A stretch of 64,000 nucleotides of DNA from Rhodococcus sp. P1Y. Its GTDB lineage: Bacteria > Actinomycetota > Actinomycetes > Mycobacteriales > Mycobacteriaceae. Made by a program: the position numbers and the translations under genes. The stretch lies in NCBI RefSeq assembly GCF_003641205.1, contig NZ_CP032762.1:2480001-2544000 (forward strand), written 5' to 3'. Below, piece by piece: positions 35,343 to 44,247 of this stretch; the stretch's first letter is position 1; each line of letters starts with the position of its first letter. The notes under the pieces were generated by a model. That model saw only the letters and a program-made list of their open reading frames with translations, was not told the origin of the DNA and did not search any database.

Positions 35343-35667
35343 CCGTGAATTCGGTGTCGACTCCCAACGGCCCCAATTTCTGAGATCCGCCGGGATCGCC
35401 GATCGCTTCGCTTCGTCCTGGCAACGGCTCATTGAAGAAAGCGATCGAATCCGCGACGAATTCTGCGAGCTCGGGATCCTTGCGCGCCTTTCGGTCTACG
35501 AAGACCGCGTCGACCGGGCACTCCACTTCGCATGCGCCGCAGTCGATGCACTCGTTGGGGTTGATGTAGCTGCGGCGGTCGCCGATGTAGATGCAGTCCA
35601 CAGGACACACTTCGATGCACGACCGATCGAGCTGATCGATGCAATTGATTCCGATGACGTACGACAT
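35332..35667 (-). CDS. 7Fe-type bacterial ferredoxin
   Basis: A 111-residue ferredoxin. It has an N-terminal cluster region CIDQLDRSCIEVCPVDCIY and CIDCGACEVECPVD, the pattern of seven-iron ([3Fe-4S][4Fe-4S]) ferredoxins of actinobacteria, followed by a C-terminal extension of about 40 residues. The ATG at 35667 follows AGGAGG. It lies 28 bases downstream of the reductase gene and is the likely electron carrier to the divergent Rieske oxygenase. The N-terminal cysteine spacing should be compared with FdxA to tell whether both clusters form. Confidence 0.88.
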   Translation of the reverse strand: MSYVIGINCIDQLDRSCIEVCPVDCIYIGDRRSYINPNECIDCGACEVECPVDAVFVDRKARKDPELAEFVADSIAFFNEPLPGRSEAIGDPGGSQKLGPLGVDTEFTANH

Positions 35668-35695
35668 AGTTGTTCCTCCTGCTGTAGTGCGGCGC

Positions 35696-36691
35696 TCAAG
35701 CGCCGTCGGTCGAATGTCCGGGGAAGAGCACGAGGTCGGGGTCGAGGTCGACCGCAACATGGTTCATCGCGGTTGCAACCTCTCCGAATCCGACCGACAT
35801 GAGCTTGACCTTTCCGTCGTAGTCGGTCACGTCACCGGCGGCGTAGACGCGCGGCAGATTGGTTCGCCCCGAACGGTCCACTGCGATGGAACGACCCCGC
35901 AGTTCGAGGTTCCACTCGCGGATCGGGCCGAGATTGCTGATGAAGCCGAGAGCAGCGATCACATGATCGGCCGCGACGACGGTTTCCTCGCCGCTCTTCG
36001 CCCGCAGCGACACCTTCGACAGAGACCCCGTTTCCAGATCGCCCAGCAGAGCAAGGACTTCCGTGTCCGTGTGGATCGCGACCTTGCCCGAACGGACGCG
36101 GTCGAGAGTCGCGGCATGACCTCGGAACGTGGCTCGGCGGTGGACCAGGGTGACCGATCGGGCGATCGAAGCCAGAGCATCGGCCCAGTCGAGCGCGGAG
36201 TCGCCACCACCGACGATGACTACATCCTGGTCGGCATGAACGGTGGGATCGGTGACGAAGTAGGAGAGCGCAGATCCGAGCCATTCGCTACCGGTCTCCA
36301 TCGCCCGTGGCGTCGGGGTACCGATACCGGCCGTCAGCACCACGGCACCGGCACGAACGATTGTGCCGTCGTCGAGTGTCAAGACCGGCAGGCCGTCTTC
36401 GTGAGTGAGCTCGATTGCCTGGCGGCCGAGCAGGTAGGTCGGCGAGAAGGCACCTGCCTGTTCGACGAGATTGGCGACGAAATCACGGCCCCGGATCGAC
36501 GGCAGGGCGGCCACGTCTCGAATCTGCTTCTCCGGGTACAGGGCCATCACCTGCCCGCCCGCTTGGGGGAGTGCGTCGATGACTACGGTCTCCAGCCCGC
36601 GAAAGCCGGCGTAATACGCGCCGTAGAGTCCGGTCGGGCCAGCGCCGACGATGGCGACGTCGGTCGTGACGACCGAGGGCTGAATGGTCAT
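35696..36691 (-). CDS. FAD-dependent ferredoxin-NAD(P)+ reductase (thioredoxin-reductase-like)
   Basis: A 331-residue two-dinucleotide-domain flavoprotein. FAD binds at VAIVGAGPTGLYGAYYAGF (about 12-30) and GQVMALYPEKQI, the pyridine nucleotide at VVIVGGGDSALDWADAL, and the C-terminal FAD contact is VYAAGDVTDYDGK. There is no CxxC redox pair, so it is the ferredoxin-NADP reductase branch rather than thioredoxin reductase. It supplies electrons to the adjacent ferredoxin. It is divergent from the Rieske oxygenase gene, so the three genes form one electron-transfer system with shared control. Confidence 0.85.
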   Translation of the reverse strand: MTIQPSVVTTDVAIVGAGPTGLYGAYYAGFRGLETVVIDALPQAGGQVMALYPEKQIRDVAALPSIRGRDFVANLVEQAGAFSPTYLLGRQAIELTHEDGLPVLTLDDGTIVRAGAVVLTAGIGTPTPRAMETGSEWLGSALSYFVTDPTVHADQDVVIVGGGDSALDWADALASIARSVTLVHRRATFRGHAATLDRVRSGKVAIHTDTEVLALLGDLETGSLSKVSLRAKSGEETVVAADHVIAALGFISNLGPIREWNLELRGRSIAVDRSGRTNLPRVYAAGDVTDYDGKVKLMSVGFGEVATAMNHVAVDLDPDLVLFPGHSTDGA

Positions 36692-36946
36692 CGGGTCTCC
36701 TTCGAGTTCGTTGTGTCCAACGGACAGTAGGAGCCACCGTCGGATACATCACGTGGATTGGACCGCTGAGCGGAACAGGGAGGTCTTCTTCGACCGAGGA
36801 CGCCGGGTGCGGAGACAAATTCCGGTAGGCGGACCGCTTCGATTGTGGTGTCCGCAGCGCAGTGATGTGCTGTGCCGACTCGGAGCGATCAGACGAGAAG
36901 TCGATCGCTTCCCACGATACGAGTGAACTGCACCTGGAGAGCACCT
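36692..36946. promoter_or_regulatory. Divergent control region of the Rieske oxygenase system
   Basis: This 255-base gap contains a perfect palindrome CCGCT-G-AGCGG at 36763-36773 and GCGGAC (36829-36834) facing GTCCGC (36850-36855). The sequence ATTGGACCG at 36757-36765 recurs in the control region of the aldehyde dehydrogenase at 50159. These are candidate sites for one of the IclR or TetR regulators of the cluster. Confidence 0.45.
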
Positions 36947-38218
36947 ATGAGCGAGACGCTGGAACCCCGCGCGGCGTCGACGGTATCGCGCCCTACCGTC
37001 GCGCAACCGCCGAAAGAAGCGGACCGAGTGAAGACGCCGGCCCAGAAGAAGAAGGACGGCAACCTGCCCGGCAGGCAGGACTGGTCGAGTTGGCCCCTGT
37101 ATCAGGCAGCCGGAGCAGGCTTCCGAGGCTACTGGTACCCCGTGGTGTTCTCGTCCAAGGTCGGCGAGCGTCCCGTACGGGTCAAGCTGCTCGGTGAGGA
37201 CATCTTCGTCATCCGCGACCGCGGCGTCGTTCGAGGAATGGCCAACCGGTGCCCCCACCGCGGAGTGCCGCTGAGTTACGGAAACAAGCAGTTTCCCGGC
37301 ACGATCTCGTGTGTCTACCACGGCTGGACCTTCGACCTCGAGAGCGGCGACCTCAAGGCCGCAATCACCGATGGTCCCAAGTCGCCGATCTGCGGCAAGG
37401 TCACCCAACCGACCTACCACGTCGAGGAACGACTGGGAATGGTGTGGATTTTCGTCGGCGACGGTGAAGAGCCACACCCCATCGACGAGCAGCTGCCCGA
37501 GGAACTCGTCAGCAACGCGGCCGTGATCGGTTCGCGGATCATGCCGCGAGAAGGTAACTGGCGCTTCGCCTGCGAGAACGGTTACGACGAGGGGCACGCG
37601 AAATACCTGCACCGAACGGCGCTGTGGCGACTGTTCAAGGCCATGCCGGTGTGGAACACCACCAAGATCGTCAAGCGAGGTCGCTGGATCTACCGAGTCC
37701 AGCTGGAACAGTTCTGGGATGCGGACTTCCCCGGGCTCGGCAAGTGGACCGGTAAGGCCTGGTTCAAGAGCAATCCGCCGAAGACCACCACGAACATCGG
37801 CAACACCGGTTCGCACCGTGAGGTGAACGAAGTGATTGCGGCACAGGAGTTCCCAGGTTTCGCGTCGGTGAGTATGCCGGGCGTTCTGCGGATTGCCTAC
37901 CCCACCTTCATTCACTACGAGTTCTACGTGCCGGTCGACGAGGACAACCACCTCTACGTAGGAGTGATGGCGGACTTCCAGAAGGGGTGGAAGACCATCC
38001 CCTTCTACTTCAAGTATCTCGGAGCGGTCCGGTGGCTGTTCCACGGTCAGTTCTCGAGCCAGGACAAGTGGATGGTCGAGGTGACCGATGCGCCGCCGGA
38101 GAAGCTGTACCGGCCGGACGACTCGCTGCTGCAGTGGCGCAAGCTCGCCGAGGACACGACAGAGGACCGCATCGATGCCTTGGCCGAACAGGGCATCGAC
38201 GTACCGACCCCGAACTGA
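36947..38218 (+). CDS. Rieske non-haem iron oxygenase, carbazole 1,9a-dioxygenase (CarAa)-like
   Basis: A 423-residue oxygenase. The Rieske ligands are Cys102, His104, Cys122 and His125 (CPHRG and CVYHGW). The catalytic iron ligands are His217 and His222 in NGYDEGHAKYLHR, with the bridging Asp214. The segments GFRGYWYPVVFSSKV, VWIFVGDGEEP and QWRKLAED resemble CarAa-type terminal oxygenases, which act as single-subunit trimers and can attack the ring carbon next to a heteroatom. The ATG at 36947 follows GGAGAG. It is divergent from its ferredoxin and reductase and followed by ring-cleavage genes. The aromatic substrate is not determined. Confidence 0.88.
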   Translation: MSETLEPRAASTVSRPTVAQPPKEADRVKTPAQKKKDGNLPGRQDWSSWPLYQAAGAGFRGYWYPVVFSSKVGERPVRVKLLGEDIFVIRDRGVVRGMANRCPHRGVPLSYGNKQFPGTISCVYHGWTFDLESGDLKAAITDGPKSPICGKVTQPTYHVEERLGMVWIFVGDGEEPHPIDEQLPEELVSNAAVIGSRIMPREGNWRFACENGYDEGHAKYLHRTALWRLFKAMPVWNTTKIVKRGRWIYRVQLEQFWDADFPGLGKWTGKAWFKSNPPKTTTNIGNTGSHREVNEVIAAQEFPGFASVSMPGVLRIAYPTFIHYEFYVPVDEDNHLYVGVMADFQKGWKTIPFYFKYLGAVRWLFHGQFSSQDKWMVEVTDAPPEKLYRPDDSLLQWRKLAEDTTEDRIDALAEQGIDVPTPN

Positions 38219-38257
38219 TCTCATCCTCTGATCCGAGCTCGACCGAAGGAGCAAAAC

Positions 38258-39211
38258 ATGTCAATCGTGCTGGGAATCGGGGCGTCTCATTCCACGTTGA
38301 TGAACACCCACTGGGACAAGGTGGTTCACACCGACCGCGCCGAGGCGTTTCGGGACGGACTGGCGACGGCCCGCGACCGCATCGTCGAAGCACGTCCGGA
38401 CGTCGTGGTTCTGGTGGGATCCAATCACTTCCGGGGTTTCTGGCTGGACCTGATTCCGTCGTTCACCATGGGCGTCGGCGAGGTGATTGCCGCAGGTGAC
38501 GGCGGAACACCGAAGGGGCCGCAGAAGACCGATCCCGAGTTCGCTCGTACGTTGGCGCAGCACCTCGTCGATGCCGGCACCGAGGTCGCCATTTCGGCAC
38601 GCCTGCAGATCGACCATGGACAGTCCCACGCAATCCAGTACCTACTCGACGGAATCGACGTTCCGGTAGTGCCGTTGGTGGTCAACGTCTTTGCTGCGCC
38701 CCTGCCGACACTTCCTCGCGTTGCTGAGCTCGGTCGCAATATCGCACGGGCCATCGAGAGCATCGGTGATCGCCGTGTCGTCGTCGTCGCGTCGGGCGGA
38801 CTGTCACATCAGCTGCCCTGGCCCAGTGACTGGACCGCTCCCGAGGGAGAGGACGAGGAGTTCCTGGTCGAGGCCTGGTTGAACGGGCGCGGCGAGTGGG
38901 AGCGATACGACAAGCGGCGACGGGAGATCATCGTCGGTGCGCAACCGACCATATTCCCGGAATTCGACGAACAGTTTCTGCGCGACCTCGAACACGGCGA
39001 TCTGCAGAAGTACACCCAGTGGACATCCGAGCAGATCGCCGAAAACGCAGGAAACGGTGGCCAAGAGCTACGAACGTGGCTGATGATGGCTGCTGCTCTC
39101 GGCTTCGCGCCGGGCAAGACTCTTGCGTATTCGCCGATGCCCGAATGGTTGACGGGAATGGGCGTGGCCGTGATCGAACCCCAATCCTTGCCAGGAGAGA
39201 AGAACTCATGA
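38258..39211 (+). CDS. Type III extradiol ring-cleavage dioxygenase (LigB/MhpB-like)
   Basis: A 317-residue enzyme of the LigB superfamily in the single-subunit MhpB form. Conserved blocks are IGASHSTLMN with a likely iron ligand His, LVGSNHFRGFWLD with a second His, QIDHGQSHAI and ASGGLSHQLPWP. The C-terminal PEWLTGMG matches the MhpB end. It cleaves a catechol next to its hydroxyl groups using Fe(II). It starts 39 bases after the oxygenase gene and its stop overlaps the start of the hydrolase (ATGA at 39208-39211). The likely substrate is the dihydroxylated product of the Rieske oxygenase. Confidence 0.88.
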   Translation: MSIVLGIGASHSTLMNTHWDKVVHTDRAEAFRDGLATARDRIVEARPDVVVLVGSNHFRGFWLDLIPSFTMGVGEVIAAGDGGTPKGPQKTDPEFARTLAQHLVDAGTEVAISARLQIDHGQSHAIQYLLDGIDVPVVPLVVNVFAAPLPTLPRVAELGRNIARAIESIGDRRVVVVASGGLSHQLPWPSDWTAPEGEDEEFLVEAWLNGRGEWERYDKRRREIIVGAQPTIFPEFDEQFLRDLEHGDLQKYTQWTSEQIAENAGNGGQELRTWLMMAAALGFAPGKTLAYSPMPEWLTGMGVAVIEPQSLPGEKNS

Positions 39212-40104
39212 CTGTCGCATCACCGGTTGCGGTCGAGAAGTCGCCCGCCGCTTCGGCACCCCCGGAAAGCCGCTTCATCCAAGCGGACGGTGCCACCTAC
39301 CACTACTACGACATCGGCACCGGGCAGGACACGATCTTCCTGCACGGTGGCGGCCCAGGATGCACCGCGTGGAGTGACTTCGGTCCCGTCGCACCGTATT
39401 TCGAGGCAGACCGACGCTGTGTCCTGGTCGACATCCTGCAATACGGGCAGTCGGAGAAGTGCCTGATCAATGGCCCGATGTGGGACTTCCATGCGGCCAA
39501 GACCGTGGCGCTGATGGACGCACTCGGCATCGAACAAGCTGACTTCGTCTGTAACTCATGGGGCGGAACGATCGCGCTGAACGTGGCGGCGCTGTACCCC
39601 GAACGTGTTCGCTCACTGGTCATCACCGGCAGTATGCCGGTGTTCTACGGTCCGTTGGCCCCACTCCCCGAGCGCGGTCATCGCGGACGGACAGCACGGG
39701 ACGTCTACTACGGCGGTGAGGGCCCTACACGGGAGAAGATGCGGACACTGATCACTCGTCTGGAATGGTGTGACGCCGATCGTCTCCCCGAGGAGACCCT
39801 GGACATGCGCTACCAGCAGAGCCTCGATCCCGAGGAAACGGCACTGGCGGCGATGTCGGACAGCCCGCGCGGCGAATGGCAGGACCTGACACAGCAGTTG
39901 GGCCTGATCGAGGCACCCACCTTGTTCATCTGGGGCCGCGAGGATGCATTCCTCACGCCCGACTATCCGATGATGCTCGCACGCATGATCAAGCGCGGAA
40001 ATCTGCATGTCATGGACAACGTCTCGCACCATCTGCAGGAAGAGCGACCCGCGGCGTACCACGCCGTGGTCAATGGATTCTTCACTGCCAGCCAACATCC
40101 CTGA
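39208..40104 (+). CDS. Meta-cleavage product hydrolase (MhpC/BphD-like alpha/beta hydrolase)
   Basis: A 298-residue C-C bond hydrolase. It has LHGGGPGCTAWSDFG at the oxyanion site, the nucleophile Ser117 in VCNSWGGTIALN, Asp246 in WGREDAFL and His274/275 in NVSHHLQEERP. The family hydrolyses 2-hydroxy-6-oxohexa-2,4-dienoates to a carboxylic acid and 2-hydroxypenta-2,4-dienoate. The ATG overlaps the dioxygenase stop, so the two steps are coupled in translation. The downstream product would feed the hydratase domain at 32323-33111. Confidence 0.88.
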   Translation: MTVASPVAVEKSPAASAPPESRFIQADGATYHYYDIGTGQDTIFLHGGGPGCTAWSDFGPVAPYFEADRRCVLVDILQYGQSEKCLINGPMWDFHAAKTVALMDALGIEQADFVCNSWGGTIALNVAALYPERVRSLVITGSMPVFYGPLAPLPERGHRGRTARDVYYGGEGPTREKMRTLITRLEWCDADRLPEETLDMRYQQSLDPEETALAAMSDSPRGEWQDLTQQLGLIEAPTLFIWGREDAFLTPDYPMMLARMIKRGNLHVMDNVSHHLQEERPAAYHAVVNGFFTASQHP

Positions 40105-40126
40105 TCGAGCGAACGAGGACACCGTC

Positions 40127-40270
40127 GTGAAGATTCTGTACATACCGCTTGCCATCGGTTCGGCGCTCGGCGCACTGCGCTACTTCAGCGGTCGCCTGGC
40201 CACCCACCAGCGTCTGATCCCGAACCCGTTGGCTCGCGTCAACACCCAAGTACATCGCATCAATCAATAG
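40127..40270 (+). CDS. Possible 47-residue membrane peptide
   Basis: A small frame between two hydrolase genes. From GTG at 40127 it encodes a hydrophobic stretch (KILYIPLAIGSALGALRYF, about 2-20) followed by a basic, Asn/Gln-rich tail ending VHRINQ. A GAGG lies about ten bases upstream; GTG at 40124 is an alternative. It fills most of an otherwise 196-base gap in a tight operon. I do not recognise it. It could be a small subunit, a membrane anchor or a spurious frame. Confidence 0.45.
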   Translation: MKILYIPLAIGSALGALRYFSGRLATHQRLIPNPLARVNTQVHRINQ

Positions 40271-40300
40271 CACCGTATCGACTGAGTAGGAGCATCCAAC

Positions 40301-41176
40301 GTGACGCAGGAACTCGCACGAACAATTTGGACTGAACTGGCGGGGCTGGACTTCAGTGTCAGCACCATCGACGCAGGTGGCATCCCCACTCGATCGCTTC
40401 GGGCCGGTAACGGTGCCGAGCACGTCGTGTTCTTACACGGCACCAGCGGTCACCTGGAAGCGTTCGCCCAGAACATCAAGGCACACGCAGAGCGCTACAC
40501 CGTTCACGCAATCGACATGCTCGGCCACGGCTACACCGGAAAGCCGGACTACCCGTACGAAATCCCGCGTTACCGCGATCATTTGCTCGCGTACTTCGAT
40601 GCCGTCGGTATCGACAAGGCGCATATCGGGGGAGAGTCACTGGGAGGCTGGGTCGGCGGCAGGACCGCAATCGACAATCCCGAACGCATCGCCTCGCTGC
40701 AGATGATCGCAGCCGGTGGAACCGTGGCCAACCCGGAGGTCATGGATCGCATTCGCACGAGCACGCGAAAGGCCGTCGAGACCGACGATGTGGAGCTCAC
40801 ACGCCGTCGGATGCAGTTGCTCATGCACGACCCGGCCAACGCGAGCGAGGAATTGATCTCGGTTCGTCACACCATCTACCACCAGCCTGATTTCGTCGCA
40901 GGTATCGACAATCTCCTGTCGTTGCAGAACATGGAGACTCGGCTGCGGAACATCCTCACACCCGAGGACCTCGCCCAGATCACAGTTCCCACACTGGTCG
41001 TCTGGGGTCGCAACAACCCGTTCGGGGACATCCCGGAAGCAAACGCGATGCACCAGAACATCGCCGGATCCGAGCTTCTGTTGTTCGACAACTGTGGACA
41101 CTGGCCCCAGCGTGAGCACGCGGACGAGTACAACGCGGCCAGTCTCGCGTTCCTCGAGAAGCACCCGATCGCATGA
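40301..41176 (+). CDS. Second meta-cleavage-hydrolase-like alpha/beta hydrolase
   Basis: A 291-residue alpha/beta hydrolase. The nucleophile is Ser113 in GGESLGGWVGG, and the histidine region NCGHWPQREHADEYN is almost the same as in BphD-type enzymes. At the acid position it reads WGRNNPFGDIPEAN, with Asn where BphD has Asp, so the acid may be supplied elsewhere or the activity altered. Oxyanion region LHGTSGHLEAFA. It is followed by an MDR oxidoreductase with a four-base overlap. Two hydrolases in one operon suggest two ring-opening or ester substrates. Confidence 0.82.
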   Translation: MTQELARTIWTELAGLDFSVSTIDAGGIPTRSLRAGNGAEHVVFLHGTSGHLEAFAQNIKAHAERYTVHAIDMLGHGYTGKPDYPYEIPRYRDHLLAYFDAVGIDKAHIGGESLGGWVGGRTAIDNPERIASLQMIAAGGTVANPEVMDRIRTSTRKAVETDDVELTRRRMQLLMHDPANASEELISVRHTIYHQPDFVAGIDNLLSLQNMETRLRNILTPEDLAQITVPTLVVWGRNNPFGDIPEANAMHQNIAGSELLLFDNCGHWPQREHADEYNAASLAFLEKHPIA

Positions 41177-42159
41177 GTGGAACGATGCGCGCAGCCCGTG
41201 TGCACGCGTGGGGACAGGCACCTGTCGTCGAAGACGTCGATGTACCCGTACCGGCACCGGGGGAGGCGCTCGTCCGCGTCGAGGCCGCATCGGTGGCGCA
41301 CCTCGATGTGACCGTCGCCAGTGGTGAGTTCGGTATCAAGCCGACGCTTCCCTACACCGGAGGCGTGGAGGGCAGCGGCGTCGTCGTCGAGTCGGCCGTC
41401 TTCGAGCCCGGAACCAAAGTGGTACTGCGCGGCGGCGGCCTGGGACTGTTCAAGAACGGAACCTGGGCCGAGTACGTCGTCGTCAAGGACAAGGCGTTGG
41501 TCGAGGTGCCCCAGGGTCTCTCGCCCGAGGTCGCTGCGACGTTCTGGGTACCGACGACGACCGCCCACGCTGCACTCGTCGACGTCGGCCGACTCGGCTC
41601 GTGGTTGCCCGATGTCGGCAGCGCGGCCGAGGAACACGTCATCGTGGCCGGTGCCGCCGGGGCCGTCGGCTCGATGGTCACTCAGTTGGCCCTGCGACAC
41701 GGAGCCAAGGTGACGGCCCTCGTGGCCGACCGCGAGCAGGCTTCGCGAGTCGCTGACGGAGCCACCGCATTGGTCGCCGACGATGACGAGCAGTTCGCCG
41801 AACTGGCGAAGCAACGCCCGGCCACCTTGCTGGTGGACACGCTGGGCGGGTCTAATCTCATCGTCCGATCCCGTTGGGTGCGCCCCGGCGGCCGCGCGGT
41901 TTCGATCGGATACGTCACCGGCAACGACGTGTCGATCGGGCTGTCGAACTGGCTGCTCGACGACGTTGCACTGTTGCCGGTCAACATGATTCGTCGCGAG
42001 GAGTCGGCGCGTGCCACAGTTCCCGAACTTGCTGCTCTGTTGGCGGCGGGAGATCTGACGCTCGATTACGAGAGCTTCACGTTGGACGAGACCGGGATCG
42101 CGCTCGACAAGCTCGGCGCAGGAAAGGTCCGTGGACGAGCGGTGGTCATTCCCAAGTGA
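41173..42159 (+). CDS. Zinc-independent MDR oxidoreductase (quinone oxidoreductase-like)
   Basis: A 328-residue medium-chain dehydrogenase/reductase. The N-terminal GroES-like part has GEALVRVEAASVAHLDVTVA and PYTGGVEGSGVVVE; the Rossmann part has VAGAAGAVGSMVTQLALRHG. The cysteines that bind zinc in alcohol dehydrogenases are absent, as in quinone and enoyl reductases. It probably reduces an enone or quinone double bond with NADPH. Start overlaps the hydrolase stop (ATGA), and its stop lies five bases before the next ATG. Confidence 0.82.
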   Translation: MSGTMRAARVHAWGQAPVVEDVDVPVPAPGEALVRVEAASVAHLDVTVASGEFGIKPTLPYTGGVEGSGVVVESAVFEPGTKVVLRGGGLGLFKNGTWAEYVVVKDKALVEVPQGLSPEVAATFWVPTTTAHAALVDVGRLGSWLPDVGSAAEEHVIVAGAAGAVGSMVTQLALRHGAKVTALVADREQASRVADGATALVADDDEQFAELAKQRPATLLVDTLGGSNLIVRSRWVRPGGRAVSIGYVTGNDVSIGLSNWLLDDVALLPVNMIRREESARATVPELAALLAAGDLTLDYESFTLDETGIALDKLGAGKVRGRAVVIPK

Positions 42160-42164
42160 CGACA

Positions 42165-43484
42165 ATGAGCAGAAGGGACTCCGCCGACGACGCAATCGAG
42201 CGCGTTCTCGCACATCTCACGCGAGAACGTCTGCTCGCTGCCGTCCGTGCGATGGTGGACATTGCCAGCCCCACGGGCGGGGAGGCGCCGTTGGCCGAGT
42301 GGATCACGTCGAATCTGGCGTCGGCCGGGGTCGATGCCGAGGTTCAACGCATCGACGCGAGCCAGGCGAACGCCGTCGCGACCATCCCCGGCAGCGACGG
42401 ACCGTCCCTTCTGCTCTACGCCCCGATCGATACGTTCACCACCGGTGACCCCTCGCTCGACATCCCGGGCGCGGCGGTGTCGTGGCGGCCGGATCTTGCA
42501 CCGCAGTCGGTGGTCTCGGGCGACATCGTCGAGGGACTCGGAGCCGGTAATCCCAAGGGCCACGGGGCTGTGGTGCTGGCTGTGCTGCATGCGTTGCACG
42601 CAGCCGGCGTCGCTCCGCCCGGAGACGTCGTGGGAGGCTTCGGAGCCGGCGGAATGCCCAGTTTCGCAGTGTCGGGAGTCGGCGCGCCGGACCGCACGAA
42701 CACCGGTCACGGGGTCGGCGCGGGGTTTATGCTCGAGCGCGGCTACACCACCGACTTCGCCGTCATAGCCAAGCCCGGTTGGACGGTTCTGCACGAGGAG
42801 GTCGGGCTCGTGTGGATCGACGTGACCGTGCACGGGCGGCATACCTACGTCGGCAGCCGCCATCGAATTCCGTACAGCAATGCGGTCGCGTCGGCCGGCC
42901 GCGTGGCCATCGCCCTCGAAGACTGGCTGGAGGGGTACGCACAGCGCCACCGATACGCGACGATGACGCCGCAAGGAGTGGTTTCGTCGATCAGTGGCGG
43001 CCTGCGACGACTCGCGGCGTCGACCCCTGCTGCAGTGACGCTCAGGCTCGATCTGAGGCTGACGACCCAGCAGACGCCGGCCACGGTGCTGCGGGAAGTG
43101 CGCGCCATGTTGGCCGGTGTGAGCGAGCAGCTCGGCGTAGAGGTGTCCGCACGAGCGGTGGCGGCCATTCCTGCGACCTGCACGTCCCCCGACTCGCCGG
43201 TGATCGCGGCGGCTATCGAAGCGTTCGAGACCGTGTCCGGTTCACCTCACGAGGTCGTCATGGACAACAGCGGGGCAACCGACGCAAACATTCTACGCAT
43301 GCGCGGCGTGCCCACCGCCAGGGTCGGGATGCCGAAAGTGGCTGCGGTGCCGGATGGTTCGAGCATCGACTTCACGCGCGGCATGAACCTGGTCGACGTC
43401 CGGGAGATGGCGCGGTTGGCAGAGATTCTGATCCGGACCGTGTTCCTTCTCCCTTCGAAAGCCGACAGTGCCCGGACGGAATGA
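42165..43484 (+). CDS. M20-family amidohydrolase homologue with degenerate metal site
   Basis: A 439-residue protein with M20 organisation: catalytic domain, an inserted dimerisation domain (about residues 205-320), and return to the first domain. The metal-binding His-x-Asp is replaced by PIDTF in LLLYAPIDTFT, the following GxGxxDxKG is GLGAGNPKGHG, the usual glutamate pair is missing in VGGFGAGGMPSF, and the final His region reads DFTRGMNLVD. Only DNSGATDAN keeps the usual Asp. Standard di-zinc peptidase activity is therefore doubtful. It may be a binding protein or use a different mechanism. Its end overlaps the IclR gene by 17 bases. Confidence 0.7.
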   Translation: MSRRDSADDAIERVLAHLTRERLLAAVRAMVDIASPTGGEAPLAEWITSNLASAGVDAEVQRIDASQANAVATIPGSDGPSLLLYAPIDTFTTGDPSLDIPGAAVSWRPDLAPQSVVSGDIVEGLGAGNPKGHGAVVLAVLHALHAAGVAPPGDVVGGFGAGGMPSFAVSGVGAPDRTNTGHGVGAGFMLERGYTTDFAVIAKPGWTVLHEEVGLVWIDVTVHGRHTYVGSRHRIPYSNAVASAGRVAIALEDWLEGYAQRHRYATMTPQGVVSSISGGLRRLAASTPAAVTLRLDLRLTTQQTPATVLREVRAMLAGVSEQLGVEVSARAVAAIPATCTSPDSPVIAAAIEAFETVSGSPHEVVMDNSGATDANILRMRGVPTARVGMPKVAAVPDGSSIDFTRGMNLVDVREMARLAEILIRTVFLLPSKADSARTE

Positions 43485-44238
43485 CTGCGCCACACCCAGC
43501 GTCGCGAACTCCGTGCTGGGGAAGACTCGGTTGATTCTCGAAGCATTTCGACTCGACGACGACAGTCTCACGTTGACCGAACTGGCGCAGCGCACACAGA
43601 TATCGAAGGCATCGGTCCACAGGCTGAGCCGTGAACTCCTCGAGTGGGGAATGCTGGAGCGGTCCGGCCTCGAATATCGCCTCGGGATGCGAGCTTTCGA
43701 GTTGGGTAGCCGTGTCCCGAGATTGCGGGTTCTGCGCGACGCCGTCCGGCCGTTCATGGAGACACTGCATCACCGCACTCATGAGACAGTGCATCTGGCG
43801 GTGCTCGACGGGCACGAAGTGCTGTACCTGGAAAAGGTCGCCGGCGGTCCCACTTCCGCGCGCCCGTCACGGATCGCGGGGCGGCTTCCGTTGCACTCGA
43901 CGGCCACCGGGAAAGTGCTGCTCGCTTTCGGGCAGCCGAAGCTGTTCAACGATCTGCTCGCCAGGGGCCCGCTGGAGCGGGTGACACCGGCGACGATCGT
44001 CCTACCGGGCATGTTGGCCGAACAACTTCGTCGAGCGCGCTCGGATGGGTACGCATCCGAGCGGGAAGAGATGACCGCGGGTTACTGCTCGGTTGCAGCA
44101 CCGATTTTCGGGCCCACCGGCCTGCTGTTGGCGGCAGTGTCGTTGACCGCGTCGGCCGCCCGCGCGGACCTGCCGCAGTTGGCCGCGCTGGTGAAGTCGC
44201 TGAGCGACAACGTGTCTGCTACCGGCGCGGTCAACTGA
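43468..44238 (+). CDS. IclR family transcriptional regulator
   Basis: A 256-residue IclR protein. The winged helix-turn-helix (about 15-75) contains LTLTELAQRTQISKASVHRL and the effector domain has LYLEKVAGG and HSTATGKVLLAFG, the standard IclR blocks. The GTG at 43468 lies within the preceding M20-like gene, so it ends the long rightward aromatic operon and is coupled to it. IclR proteins often control aromatic and CoA-ester pathways. It resembles the IclR at 51734-52615 in the HTH and effector regions. It is convergent with the enoyl-CoA hydratase gene. Confidence 0.88.
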   Translation: MPGRNDCATPSVANSVLGKTRLILEAFRLDDDSLTLTELAQRTQISKASVHRLSRELLEWGMLERSGLEYRLGMRAFELGSRVPRLRVLRDAVRPFMETLHHRTHETVHLAVLDGHEVLYLEKVAGGPTSARPSRIAGRLPLHSTATGKVLLAFGQPKLFNDLLARGPLERVTPATIVLPGMLAEQLRRARSDGYASEREEMTAGYCSVAAPIFGPTGLLLAAVSLTASAARADLPQLAALVKSLSDNVSATGAVN

Positions 44239-44247
44239 TTCGACAGA

